In this document: positions 19,266 to 27,681 of the stretch, piece by piece
Position numbering within the stretch: the first letter of the stretch is position 1
Layout: each line of letters starts with the position of its first letter
NCBI RefSeq assembly: GCF_010091945.1
Contig: NZ_WVIE01000016.1
Location: forward strand, 1-64,000
DNA length: 64,000 nucleotides
DNA from: Myxacorys almedinensis A
Lineage (GTDB): Bacteria; Cyanobacteriota; Cyanobacteriia; Leptolyngbyales; Leptolyngbyaceae
Direction: 5' to 3'
Notes under the pieces: model-generated
The model's database searches: none
What the model saw: the letters and a program-made list of their open reading frames with translations, nothing else
Told to the model about the DNA's origin: nothing
Translations under genes and position numbers: made by a program

Positions 19266-20345
19266 ATGACACACAACGATCGGTTGACAGATGTTTTCAA
19301 GTGGGTGCAGCAGCGCCCTTGGCTGTTATTACCCGTTTTGGGCTTGATTCCGCTTACGGGTGCCTATGTCCATCATCGTTACCCAGAAGCGGTTTCTCTG
19401 CCTGCGGCTACTCCTGCCTTGTCACCGTCTGTGGCAAAACTTACCACTCCGTCTCCGCTAGCGCTGCCGTCGATGCCCCAAGCCTCTGCATCTCCTCAGG
19501 CATTAAAGCAGGCAACACCAACGCCCACCCCGGTTGATCCGTCTAAATACACCAAAGAGCAAGCGGAGATCAACGCTCGATCAAAGGCGACTTTTGCTGC
19601 ATCGTCTGGAACGGTCGATAGTTTGATTCAGATGCATGTTGCGATCGCGATGGGGGTTTCGTCTGCTGCGATCGCAAGTTCTAACGGCGCAATCATCACC
19701 GATGGTCAGGGCAAAACCCTTCAGCAACTCTCTAGCCGCACTCCTTACTCGATCCAAGCCAACGGTGACACCTTAACGGTGGCAACAGCGCAACTGCCGA
19801 GCATGGTTGTGGTCGAGCCTACCTCAGGCAGCATCCTGTATTTGGGCAACAAACCCTATCGAGGTCGGTTTGTGCTGGCAGCCCAGGGTAGCCGAATTTG
19901 GGTGGTCAATTATGTTGATTTACGCCGCTATTTGCATAGTGTGGTCGCCAGCGAAGTGTCTCCCAGTTGGAATGCTCAGGCGCTCAAGGCTCAGGCGGTA
20001 GCCGCGCGATCGTATGCCTTGACCTATTACTTCAAACCGGTCAATAGCCTCTATCACATGGGTTCAGATGAATATTACCAAGTGTATAGTGGTACAGAGC
20101 GAGAAGACGATCGCACCAGCCGAGCCGTAGACGAAACGGCGGGAGAATTTGTCAGCTATGAGGGCGGCATTGTTGAGTCTCTCTATGCGGCTTCTGACAG
20201 CATTGTGATTGAGGCATTCAAAGGAAAAGGCATGAGTCAGCTAGGGGCGCTAAATTTGGCAGAGCAGGGATACGACTATCTGCAAATTTTGGCGAACTAT
20301 TACCCAAAAACAGGAGTTGCCAAAATCGAGCGTGATCACGATTGA
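19266..20345 (+). CDS. SpoIID/LytB-domain protein
   Basis: About 359 residues from ATG 19266; GTG 19248 is a possible earlier start. A membrane anchor (WLLLPVLGLIPLTGAYV) is followed by a Pro/Ser/Thr-rich linker and then a SpoIID/LytB domain: YVDLRRYLHSVVASEVSPSW, NAQALKAQAVAARSYALTYY, and near the end KGKGMSQLGALNLAEQGYDY. Members of this family act on, or stimulate amidases that act on, the cell-wall glycan in the periplasm. The DRTSRAVDETAGEFVSYEGG stretch is usual for cyanobacterial members. No operon partner is evident. Confidence 0.88.
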   Translation: MTHNDRLTDVFKWVQQRPWLLLPVLGLIPLTGAYVHHRYPEAVSLPAATPALSPSVAKLTTPSPLALPSMPQASASPQALKQATPTPTPVDPSKYTKEQAEINARSKATFAASSGTVDSLIQMHVAIAMGVSSAAIASSNGAIITDGQGKTLQQLSSRTPYSIQANGDTLTVATAQLPSMVVVEPTSGSILYLGNKPYRGRFVLAAQGSRIWVVNYVDLRRYLHSVVASEVSPSWNAQALKAQAVAARSYALTYYFKPVNSLYHMGSDEYYQVYSGTEREDDRTSRAVDETAGEFVSYEGGIVESLYAASDSIVIEAFKGKGMSQLGALNLAEQGYDYLQILANYYPKTGVAKIERDHD

Positions 20346-20346
20346 T

Positions 20347-20376
20347 ATTTGTTCTATAAACATTTGTTCTATAAAC
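20347..20376 (+). repeat. 15-bp tandem repeat just after the SpoIID gene
   Basis: ATTTGTTCTATAAAC occurs at 20347-20361 and immediately again at 20362-20376, starting 2 bp after the stop codon. The 200 bp up to the next gene contain nothing else that I can name. Confidence 0.85.
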
Positions 20377-20573
20377 AGAAGACAGTTGACACTTCCCACC
20401 GCAGGGCGGATGGAGTATTTCGTGAAGTGGATAAAGTTGGTCAGCCATGTTGTTATACCAACGATCGCCTCATCAAGAGACAGATCAATCAGCGCGCGAG
20501 AATTCTACCTTAAGGAACTCATCAGGTCTAAAGCGATTTTCTAGCCTTAGGTTGTACTGGTTAGAGAAGCGTT

Positions 20574-21152
20574 ATGACAATTGCTACAGAATCAAACGTG
20601 TCAAAAAAATTTCACGGCTCGTTTTGGACAGGTCTTCTTTTAATTGGGTTTGGTGTATTGGGAATTGCCCTGCCCACTGCTTTTTCAATCGTGGTTGAAA
20701 CCTGGATTGCTTTGATTTTGGCATCTACGGGCGCAACGAAAATCTTTTATGCCTTTCAAACCCGTGAAGAGGGCTTTGCTTGGAAACTGCTGATTGGAGC
20801 GCTCTACGTAGTGACAGGCGCATTGCTATTTTTCCAGCCCTTAACGGGGGTTCTAACCCTGACGCTATTACTTGGTAGCTTTTTTCTCACTGAAGGCTTC
20901 TTCAATATTATTTTGGCATTTCGCCTGAGGTCTCAGCCCAACTGGACTTGGGTTCTCGTTGATGGCATTTTAACGCTGCTGCTTGGGGCATTGGTCTGGC
21001 TTCAGTTTCCGTCTAATGCGCCTTGGCTGCTTGGAACATTAGTCGGTGTCAGCATTTTGTTTTCTGGCATCTCGCGATCGCTTGTTGCAATGAAGCCACC
21101 AACAGATACTACGGCGTCAAATCAACCTGATCAGGCAGCTTCAGCTTCATAG
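20574..21152 (+). CDS. HdeD family membrane protein (DUF308)
   Basis: Protein of 192 residues with six hydrophobic helices arranged as three repeats of the DUF308/HdeD pair (GLLLIGFGVLGIALPTAFSI, LIGALYVVTGALLFFQPLTG, LVDGILTLLLGALVWLQFPS). HdeD is linked to acid resistance in Escherichia coli; the biochemical activity is unknown. The C-terminal tail is polar (PPTDTTASNQPDQAASAS) and the stop codon at 21150-21152 lies inside a 32-bp tandem repeat. A hairpin that may terminate transcription follows at 21249. Confidence 0.88.
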   Translation: MTIATESNVSKKFHGSFWTGLLLIGFGVLGIALPTAFSIVVETWIALILASTGATKIFYAFQTREEGFAWKLLIGALYVVTGALLFFQPLTGVLTLTLLLGSFFLTEGFFNIILAFRLRSQPNWTWVLVDGILTLLLGALVWLQFPSNAPWLLGTLVGVSILFSGISRSLVAMKPPTDTTASNQPDQAASAS

Positions 21153-21210
21153 CGGAGGTGAGGCGCGATCGTTCTCTTTCATAGCGGAGGTGAGGCGCGA
21201 TCGTTCTCTT
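21147..21210 (+). repeat. 32-bp tandem duplication over the HdeD-like stop codon
   Basis: The unit at 21147-21178 is repeated exactly at 21179-21210. Each copy contains GCGGAGGTGAGGCGCGATCG. The first copy includes the gene's TAG stop. A third partial match (GAGGCGCGATCG) appears near 21281. The region 21150-21320 is also rich in HIP1-like GCGATCG words. Confidence 0.93.
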
Positions 21211-21248
21211 CCATTCAGCACGATTAGCGCAGAGTGCAACTTCAAAGG

Positions 21249-21277
21249 AACCGCGATCGCACTATGATCGCGGTTTT
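21249..21277 (+). terminator. Probable terminator after HdeD-like gene
   Basis: AACCGCGATC (21249-21258) and GATCGCGGTT (21266-21275) form a perfect 10-bp stem with a 7-nt loop, and the stem runs into TTTT on the plus strand. HIP1 octamer pairs can give such stems by chance, so the function is uncertain. Confidence 0.45.
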
Positions 21278-21439
21278 GGATGAGGCGCGATCGCACGTTA
21301 GTTTGGGATGGGTCAAGTACGATCGCACCCGCAATAAGCCAAACTTTTGTTGGTTCGCTTTGATTTGCTCTGCCCTGGCATTCAGTCGGGGTAGCTTTTA
21401 AAAATCGTGAAACACTGTCTTACATTAACTTGCCTTACA

Positions 21440-22351
21440 TTAACTTATTGATGCTATCTTGCCCTTCAATAACGGAAATCCTGCTGCTTCACGCTGTTTC
21501 AAATAAAGTTGTGCAACTTGTCTTGCTAAGTTACGAACTCGACCAATGTAACGGGCACGTTCTGTTACCGAAATAACGCCTCGTGCATCTAATAAATTAA
21601 ACGTGTGAGAGCATTTCAAGACGTGATCGTAAGCAGGTAAAACCAACTCTTTTTGCATCAGTTGTTGGGCTTCTTGTTCATACAATTTGAACAATGTAAA
21701 CAACAATTCTGGATTCGAGGCTTCAAAATTATAGGTAGAACTTTCAATTTCACCTTGAAGAAATACATCTCCGTAGGTCAATTCATCATTCCATTGAATA
21801 TCAAAAATAGAATTCACGCCTTGAAGGTACATAGTTAGGCGTTCTAACCCATACGTGATTTCAATTGAAACCGGACGACAATCTAACCCGCCACATTGCT
21901 GAAAGTAAGTAAATTGGGTGACTTCCATGCCATCGAGCCACACTTCCCAACCCACACCCCACGCGCCAACTGCCGCATCTTCCCAGTTATCTTCGACAAA
22001 CCGAATATCATGATCTTCTGGGCGAATTCCTAAGGTTTTCAACGACTCTAAATAGATGTCTTGAATATTGTCAGGCGAAGGCTTGATCAGCACTTGATAC
22101 TGATAGTAATGTTGCACTCGATTCGGGTTTTCGCCATAGCGTCCATCTCCGGGGCGGCGGCAGGGTTCGACATAGGCAACAGACCACGGCTCAGGGCCAA
22201 TGGCTCTTAAAAACGTGTGCGGACTCTTGGTTCCTGCGCCTTTTTCCGTGTCATAGGGTTGAAGAATAAGACAGCCACAATTGGCTCCGCCAAGCTCTGA
22301 AGGATTGCTCCAAAATTGATTTAATGTAGAAATAACCGACTGAAAATTCAT
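21440..22351 (-). CDS. glyQ: Glycyl-tRNA synthetase alpha subunit
   Basis: Protein of 303 residues matching the catalytic alpha chain of the bacterial alpha2-beta2 glycyl-tRNA synthetase. Typical stretches are [60 protein letters not shown] and [12 protein letters not shown]. It charges tRNA-Gly with glycine together with the beta subunit (GlyS), which is not in this window; cyanobacteria often keep glyQ and glyS apart. The gene contains few HIP1 octamers compared with its neighbours. Confidence 0.97.
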   Translation of the reverse strand: MNFQSVISTLNQFWSNPSELGGANCGCLILQPYDTEKGAGTKSPHTFLRAIGPEPWSVAYVEPCRRPGDGRYGENPNRVQHYYQYQVLIKPSPDNIQDIYLESLKTLGIRPEDHDIRFVEDNWEDAAVGAWGVGWEVWLDGMEVTQFTYFQQCGGLDCRPVSIEITYGLERLTMYLQGVNSIFDIQWNDELTYGDVFLQGEIESSTYNFEASNPELLFTLFKLYEQEAQQLMQKELVLPAYDHVLKCSHTFNLLDARGVISVTERARYIGRVRNLARQVAQLYLKQREAAGFPLLKGKIASIS

Positions 22352-22408
22352 ACTAAATTTTGGTGAAGAATTGAAAGTGACATTTTACTAGAGCCAAGAA
22401 TAGTATTT

Positions 22409-22984
22409 CTATCCTCCTGCGTTTAACACTTGCTCTGCGGTTAAATGTAGGTCTTTAAATGTGGCAGAGACGATACGATCGCTGCCTCGAAATTGCGTCA
22501 CCTGATACTCATCACTGCCCAGTTCGCAGACCGATATTATCTCGATTTCAGGATCAACAATCCAATACTCAAGAACTGCGATCGCGCCATACTGCGATCG
22601 CTTGGCTATTATATAGTCACGATCGCGCTGCAATTCACCCGGACTCACCACTTCAACCACCAGCAGGGGAGGAGCCATCGAAAGCCGAACCATGTTGCGG
22701 CGCTGCAATTGTGAGACATGCTCTTCTCGAAGAATGGTCAGACCAGGGTATCGATTGCGGGGTTCGCCTCGAACTTCAAGTTCTAACCCATGCGGTCTAA
22801 CCCTAAGGTGTCCGACGATTGCTGCAAACTGTAGTAGCAGAAAGACAGCAATTTCTGTATTTTGTCCTGACTCTGGGGGCACTTCGATCAATTCGCCGTT
22901 AAACAGTTCATACAATGCCTCGGTGCCATCGTCGTAAGTCAGATATTCATCAAAGCTTAGAAATCGCTGTTTGGCTTGAGTCAT
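22409..22984 (-). CDS. Uma2-family (DUF820) putative endonuclease
   Basis: About 191 residues from ATG 22984 (MTQAKQRFLSFDEYLTYDDG); a start at 22996 is possible. It has the PD-(D/E)XK-like Uma2 fold marks: ELFNGELIEVPPESGQN, RYPGLTILREEH, PLLVVEVVSPGE and EYWIVDPE. Uma2 proteins are very numerous in cyanobacteria and their role is unclear. Two positions usually acidic in the family (RxPDL and PDLVVEV) read G and L here, so catalytic activity may be impaired. It lies downstream of nothing co-directional except glyQ, 57 bp further on. Confidence 0.82.
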   Translation of the reverse strand: MTQAKQRFLSFDEYLTYDDGTEALYELFNGELIEVPPESGQNTEIAVFLLLQFAAIVGHLRVRPHGLELEVRGEPRNRYPGLTILREEHVSQLQRRNMVRLSMAPPLLVVEVVSPGELQRDRDYIIAKRSQYGAIAVLEYWIVDPEIEIISVCELGSDEYQVTQFRGSDRIVSATFKDLHLTAEQVLNAGG

Positions 22985-23070
22985 AGCAGCTTGCAAGGGA
23001 TAGCAGGGTTGCTCCGAGCCGGGACTATCTTCGATACAATGAAGTGTCCTAGCACAATTGAGACTTTTAC

Positions 23071-23850
23071 ATGCTACCGCGAGAAGACCTGCTGAAAGGT
23101 GTAGAAAACCGAGAAACTGTGGCGCGCGTGATCGACCAAGCAGAACAGGCGATTAAAACGTGGGAGGTTGTTCAGAGCGATTTTCTCACCCCTCCTGAAT
23201 TTGCAGAGGTAAAGCAAGCCTTTGGGCGATTGACGGATGTGCAGTTAGTGCCGTGGGGTGGCTATCCACAAGCAGAACGAAACCGACTTGCGATCGCCCG
23301 CTCTGATCTGCCCCTCGACACCGCCCAAGTAGAGCTTGCCGCCCTCGAACTTGCCGGAAATTTCCTGTTTGATCCTGCCTCTCATCGAGACTTTTTGGGC
23401 GCACTTTTGGGCACCGGGTTAGTGCGTGAAAAAGTTGGAGACGTGATTGTGTTAGGAGAGCGAGGCGCACAGGTGATCGTGGTTCCAGAGCTAGTCGAGT
23501 TTTTAGAAACCAGCTTGCAGCAGGTGCGATCGGTTCCGATCAAGACGCGCCAGATTGAGTTGAGCGAACTCAAAATTCGGGAGCCGAAGAAGAAAGAATT
23601 AATGACTGTGGAAGCGTCGATGAGACTTGATGCGATCGCGTCAGCAGGTTTTGGGATGTCTCGCAGCAAAATGGTAGACATCATTAACAGTGGAGATGTG
23701 CGCGTTAACTGGAAGGATATTTCATCGTCTAGCCACACGGTTAAAGCAGGTGATCTGATCGCCATTCGTGGCAAGGGTCGCGTTGAGGTGGGAGAGGTAA
23801 TGGTGACAAAGAAAGATCGCTACCGAGTCCAACTTACCCGATTCGTATAG
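23071..23850 (+). CDS. Photosystem II S4 domain protein (YlmH-like)
   Basis: Protein of 259 residues. The N-terminal two thirds resemble YlmH (VQLVPWGGYPQAERNRLAIA; DFLGALLGTGLVREKVGDVI), and an S4 RNA-binding domain occupies the C-terminal part (MRLDAIASAGFGMSRSKMVD, GDVRVNWKDISSSSHTVKAG, DLIAIRGKGRVEVG). Cyanobacteria and plants conserve it as the 'photosystem II S4 domain protein'; the exact role is not settled, RNA binding is expected. The gene stands alone between the Uma2 gene (divergent) and a MITE-like repeat. Confidence 0.9.
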   Translation: MLPREDLLKGVENRETVARVIDQAEQAIKTWEVVQSDFLTPPEFAEVKQAFGRLTDVQLVPWGGYPQAERNRLAIARSDLPLDTAQVELAALELAGNFLFDPASHRDFLGALLGTGLVREKVGDVIVLGERGAQVIVVPELVEFLETSLQQVRSVPIKTRQIELSELKIREPKKKELMTVEASMRLDAIASAGFGMSRSKMVDIINSGDVRVNWKDISSSSHTVKAGDLIAIRGKGRVEVGEVMVTKKDRYRVQLTRFV

Positions 23851-23920
23851 AGCCAGACGGTTGATCAGGTTTAAGGATGGTTGAGGAGGGGGTAACGCTC
23901 TGGCGCAGCACCGCTGTTTA

Positions 23921-24071
23921 ATACCAAATTAATCTGTAAATTCTACAGACGGGCGACCTTCCCCAATCCCTCCTTAGCCAGGAGGGGAGCCGGAAAGTCT
24001 CTCCTGACCCAGGGGGGATGCTGTAGGCAGGGGGGTCGAGAATCTGTCGCAGTGAAAAATCAATTGGGTAT
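23921..24071 (-). mobile_element. MITE-like repeat, copy 1
   Basis: About 151 bp bounded by inverted ends ATACCAAATTAAT and ATCAATTGGGTAT. Its reverse complement matches the element at 34873-35033 through almost its full length, including TTTCACTGCGACAGAT, CTCGACCCCCCTGCCTAC and GACTTTCCGGCTCC. No coding frame of note. Terminal inverted repeats, short size and two copies point to a non-autonomous transposable element or dispersed repeat. It lies between the S4 gene and the PmbA/TldE gene. Confidence 0.85.
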
Positions 24072-24140
24072 AACAGCAAGAATGAAGGGTCATCTAATAT
24101 CAATTATCAATTAGATAACCCTTCATTGGTGTAGACGACC

Positions 24141-25448
24141 TTAGCTTCGCCCTGTCACCGATAGCCCCTCTACCACCACCGAAGGCGTATGACAAGAGCC
24201 GTTCCAGTCGGCATCTCCACCCATTTCGACTAAGCTTTTGAGGGCGGTATACACACTCCCCGAAATCATGGTGTCTTTGACTCTACCGACAATCTGCCCC
24301 TTTTGAACACGGTAGCCCAAGTCTACGTTGATGGAAAACTCACCCGAAATGCCAGCCCCGCCTCCTAACATTTGATCGAGAACGAGTCCGTCGTCTAACG
24401 TTGCAATTAGCTGGTCGAGCGATTTTGAGCCAGGTTGAATCAGAACGTTAAACAAGCCAGGGGTGGGATAGCTGCCTAGCCCCGACCGAAACCCATTGCC
24501 CGTTGTGCCGCTTCCCAACGCTCTCCCCACCGTGCGATCGGTATAAAACAACTGCAAGATGCCGTTTTGAATAAACGTAATCGGTCGCGTGGGGGTGCCC
24601 TCATCATCAAACGGGCAGCTAAACGGGCCGACTGTCGGCTGTTGAGAAATGGTAATTGCTTCGGAGGTGACGACCTGCCCTAAGCGATCGCTCCACGGAG
24701 ACGCCCCTTCGATCACCTGCTTGCCGTTGAGCGCCGATTGCACCGTGCCCCACAGCATATCGGCGGCTTTAGAGGTAAACAAAATGGGCACTCGCCCCGT
24801 TGGGGTAGAGGTGTTTTCTTTTGCCCACTCCAAGCGTTGAAGCACCTGCTGCGCGATCGCATCTGGATCTAGGCAACCGCGCTCGATTTGTCCATCGCCA
24901 ACGTTGAGAAAGTCATCGCCGCGCACCCATTCCACTTCGAGATAGCCGCTCAATGTGGTGTCGGTGTAGCCGCAATCTAAGCCTTTTGAGGTGATCAGGC
25001 GCGTCGATTCAGCTTCGCATTCCCACCCGCCCCCGCAGAGCACATCCGGGAAGCGATCGCGCACCCGTTCGATCGCGTGTTTCCCCCATTCCACCAAGGT
25101 TTCTACCGCAACCGATGCGCCGACGTCTGGGTAAATCTGTTTCGAGGCACTAGAGAGTTCAATCTCTTCAGCTTCGTTGAGATCACTAATTGCGATCGTT
25201 CGATCGACTAACGCTTGTGGCTCAACATCCCCATAGGCTACCGCCAAGCCAGGACGCCCTGCTTTCCACAACCGCAGCGCTGTTCCTTCTGCCTGAGCGC
25301 TTTCGAGTTGCTTGAGCCGATTGGCTTCAAAATACACGGGGCGAGAGAGCGATCGCGACTGAAACACCTCTGCGGCTTCAGCGCCCGATCGCGCGGCTAA
25401 TTCTAATAATTGTTCTGATCGAGTTTGTTGAGAATCGCTGAACGTCAT
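24141..25448 (-). CDS. TldD/PmbA family protein (TldE/PmbA-like)
   Basis: Protein of 435 residues with the PmbA/TldE pattern: AARSGAEAAEVFQSRSLSRP, FEANRLKQLESAQAEG, TSTPTGRVPILFTSKAADML and the C-terminal GISGEFSINVDLGYRVQKGQ. TldE pairs with TldD in a metalloprotease complex; in TldD-TldE the zinc site is on TldD, and indeed no HExxxH motif is seen here. It should therefore be the non-metal partner; tldD is not in this window. It runs in the same direction as the Tab2 and S1-domain genes upstream. Confidence 0.88.
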   Translation of the reverse strand: MTFSDSQQTRSEQLLELAARSGAEAAEVFQSRSLSRPVYFEANRLKQLESAQAEGTALRLWKAGRPGLAVAYGDVEPQALVDRTIAISDLNEAEEIELSSASKQIYPDVGASVAVETLVEWGKHAIERVRDRFPDVLCGGGWECEAESTRLITSKGLDCGYTDTTLSGYLEVEWVRGDDFLNVGDGQIERGCLDPDAIAQQVLQRLEWAKENTSTPTGRVPILFTSKAADMLWGTVQSALNGKQVIEGASPWSDRLGQVVTSEAITISQQPTVGPFSCPFDDEGTPTRPITFIQNGILQLFYTDRTVGRALGSGTTGNGFRSGLGSYPTPGLFNVLIQPGSKSLDQLIATLDDGLVLDQMLGGGAGISGEFSINVDLGYRVQKGQIVGRVKDTMISGSVYTALKSLVEMGGDADWNGSCHTPSVVVEGLSVTGRS

Positions 25449-25554
25449 AACCTAAAATGCCTCAGAGCAGCCGCCGTGATGATACTGAGGACTTGCGCCC
25501 CATCCCATCAAACCACGATTCGTTTACCCTATTTCAAAGGATTTCCAACCAGTG

Positions 25555-26430
25555 CTAGATTTTGGCGGAGGATGCCAAGGTGCTATCTTTCAGCAGCCAA
25601 AATCCTGCAAAGGCTTCTACTTCAGCACTCGTCTGAATTGCCAGAAAATGAACCCCGTCTGCTTGCTGTTTGGCACGTTCAAACTGTTCTGCCTCTGGTT
25701 TTGCTGTTTTATCCAAACTCGTCAGCAACCAGCGATCGCTGATGCCGGTTTCGAGGAGCAGTTGATTGGGCAAGGCAGCATCAAACTTTACGGCAGCTAG
25801 TTCTAAGCCAGACATCCAAGCTGCCATTGCGATCGCGCGCGAAGAGTAGATGATCAGCCCTGACACGGGGGTTTCTGCCTCTACCTTGGCAAGCACAAGC
25901 GGAAAAGCTTCCCCAAACTCGATCGACCAGTCGTTCATGTCCTGCAATGCACTGGCAGGCAGGGTCGCAAACATCCATTTTTGACCGACTAACGCATCGG
26001 GCAACGGTTGGGGAGGGGTGACGGGAAACGTGACGGAGGGGTTGGCAGCCGGTTGATAGCCTGGATGCTTTGGGTAAATACTCAGCATTCGATCGTCGAG
26101 CCATTGGCTGAGGGCATAGGTGCGACGGCTAAGGTTGGCTGGCAGATCCAATCCTTTGCAGGCAGTGGTGATCATGTTGTTCATGGCTTGCCGAAAGAAT
26201 CGAATCTTGTCGGGCGGGCTGGGCGCGCGAGACATGGCGTCTGCGATCGCGCCTGCCAACCAAACGGAGTTGACCTGAGAACTTGAACAATATTCGGAAA
26301 ATCGAAACAGCGTTTCGGGCTGACTATCGATCGTGGTCGGACTTTCGCAAATCAGCACTTCCCACACTTTTTTCTGTTGCTCGTCCAAGATGGGGCGAGA
26401 ATAGTAGTCGAGTTCCCAAATGGTGGTCAT
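25555..26430 (-). CDS. Tab2/Atab2 family RNA-binding protein (DUF1092)
   Basis: About 291 residues from ATG 26430 (MTTIWELDYYSRPILDEQQK); the longer frame to 26496 begins with a low-complexity proline stretch and is rejected. WELDYYSRP near the start, the central LDDRMLSIYPKHPGY and the end GFWLLKDS are the marks of this family, found only in oxygenic phototrophs. Plant/algal members bind A/U-rich RNA and are needed for translation of photosystem I mRNAs (psaB). It lies 110 bp downstream of an S1-domain gene in the same direction, a fitting partner for translation. Confidence 0.92.
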   Translation of the reverse strand: MTTIWELDYYSRPILDEQQKKVWEVLICESPTTIDSQPETLFRFSEYCSSSQVNSVWLAGAIADAMSRAPSPPDKIRFFRQAMNNMITTACKGLDLPANLSRRTYALSQWLDDRMLSIYPKHPGYQPAANPSVTFPVTPPQPLPDALVGQKWMFATLPASALQDMNDWSIEFGEAFPLVLAKVEAETPVSGLIIYSSRAIAMAAWMSGLELAAVKFDAALPNQLLLETGISDRWLLTSLDKTAKPEAEQFERAKQQADGVHFLAIQTSAEVEAFAGFWLLKDSTLASSAKI

Positions 26431-26540
26431 AGGTGGTGAATAAGGTGGGCAGGGGTGAGAGGGAGGGGGGTGAGAAAGTATGGAGAAGTTACTCATCTCC
26501 CCATCTCCCCATCATTTCAACGTTGACAGACAACCAACTC

Positions 26541-27443
26541 TTAACTCCCCAGCAAATTTTTCCTGGCGCGATCGTGCCGAGATTCCGCTTCATCCATCAC
26601 CGTTGCCAAACTCTCAAGCACCTCACCCGGATAGTTTTCTAGCACTTTTGTTGAAAGCGAAATTCGACCTCTGCCTTCTTCCAAATCAACGATCATGGCT
26701 TTGATGGGCTGACCCACTTCGAGCAGCGTCGGCAGCGAGGCGATAAACTTTTGACTGATCTGATTGATGTGCAGCAACCCGGTGGTGCCATCAAACTCAA
26801 CAAATGCACCAAACGGCTTGAGGCTGGTCACTTTACCTTCGATCAGTTGTCCGGCTTCTAGCTGGCTAAAGTTTTGGGCGCGAGCCGCGAGCCGGTTCGA
26901 CAACACAATTTTGTTGCGATCGCGATCCAAATCTAGAAACGTGGCGGTTAGGGTTTGTCCTTTGAGCGCTTCTAAATTCTCTCGCTCGACGAGGTGCGAT
27001 CGTGGAATAAACCCCCGCAGCCCCAACACGTCGATCGTCACACCGCCTTTGTTCATGCCCGTTACTCGCACCTGCAAGCTTTGGCTGCTATCTTGCATCT
27101 CCGCCAAGCGCTCCCAAATTTTGCGATATTCAAGCTGGCGCAGCGAAATGGTCACCTGCCCGTCTTCGTTTTGGTCGCGAATAATCAGAAACTCTCGCTC
27201 TTCTTGCAAGGGCAAAATCGCCGAAACATCATTGACTTGACTCACACTCGCCTCTTCTACAGGCAAGAACGCTGGAGACTTTCCCCCAATATCCACCAAC
27301 GCACCACCGCTTTCGTAGCTGTACGCTTTGCCTGTGACAACCTGACCCTTTTGAAACTGATAGTCATGTTGCTCAAGCGCTTTCGCGAAATCTTCCATCG
27401 AAAAGGCAGCATCGGGGGACTTAGATTGCATTGATTTTTCCAT
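26541..27443 (-). CDS. S1-domain RNA-binding protein, ribosomal protein S1 paralogue
   Basis: Protein of 300 residues with three S1 repeats: about 30-100 (QVVTGKAYSYESGGALVDIG), about 115-190 (LQVRVTGMNKGGVTIDVLGL, RGFIPRSHL) and about 200-265 (GQLIEGKVTSLKPFGAFVEF, GLLHINQIS). The third is the most canonical. The short three-domain form is typical of cyanobacterial Rps1, and cells usually have two copies; this one resembles the Rps1b type (start SMEDFAKALEQHDYQFQKGQ). It binds mRNA at translation initiation. ATG 27443 is used; ATG 27431 is equally possible. Confidence 0.9.
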   Translation of the reverse strand: MEKSMQSKSPDAAFSMEDFAKALEQHDYQFQKGQVVTGKAYSYESGGALVDIGGKSPAFLPVEEASVSQVNDVSAILPLQEEREFLIIRDQNEDGQVTISLRQLEYRKIWERLAEMQDSSQSLQVRVTGMNKGGVTIDVLGLRGFIPRSHLVERENLEALKGQTLTATFLDLDRDRNKIVLSNRLAARAQNFSQLEAGQLIEGKVTSLKPFGAFVEFDGTTGLLHINQISQKFIASLPTLLEVGQPIKAMIVDLEEGRGRISLSTKVLENYPGEVLESLATVMDEAESRHDRARKNLLGS

Positions 27444-27681
27444 GAGAACGAACCATTGAGATGCTTTAACTGAGATGCTTTAGAAGCGATTTGTCAACCT
27501 CTAGTTTAGTATGCGCTCAGAACTTGGGCGCGAAGAATTGACAACTGGAAGAATTGACAAGTGTTAACCGATGGCAACATTGCAACCTTCAATTTGCGTC
27601 CTGAATCTTTCTGTAGAACGATGTGGTGCGATCGTACCGTCAGAGACGATACACAAAGAGCTAGTGTATGTACCCTTTGCT

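Noticed and set aside
20347-20376. CRISPR-like repeat
   Set aside because: Only two adjacent 15-bp copies without spacers; no array of regularly spaced repeats was seen anywhere in the window.
21150-21320. Clustered GCGATCG words as a regulatory array
   Set aside because: HIP1 octamers are very frequent across the whole window and in cyanobacteria generally; a cluster here does not by itself indicate an operator.
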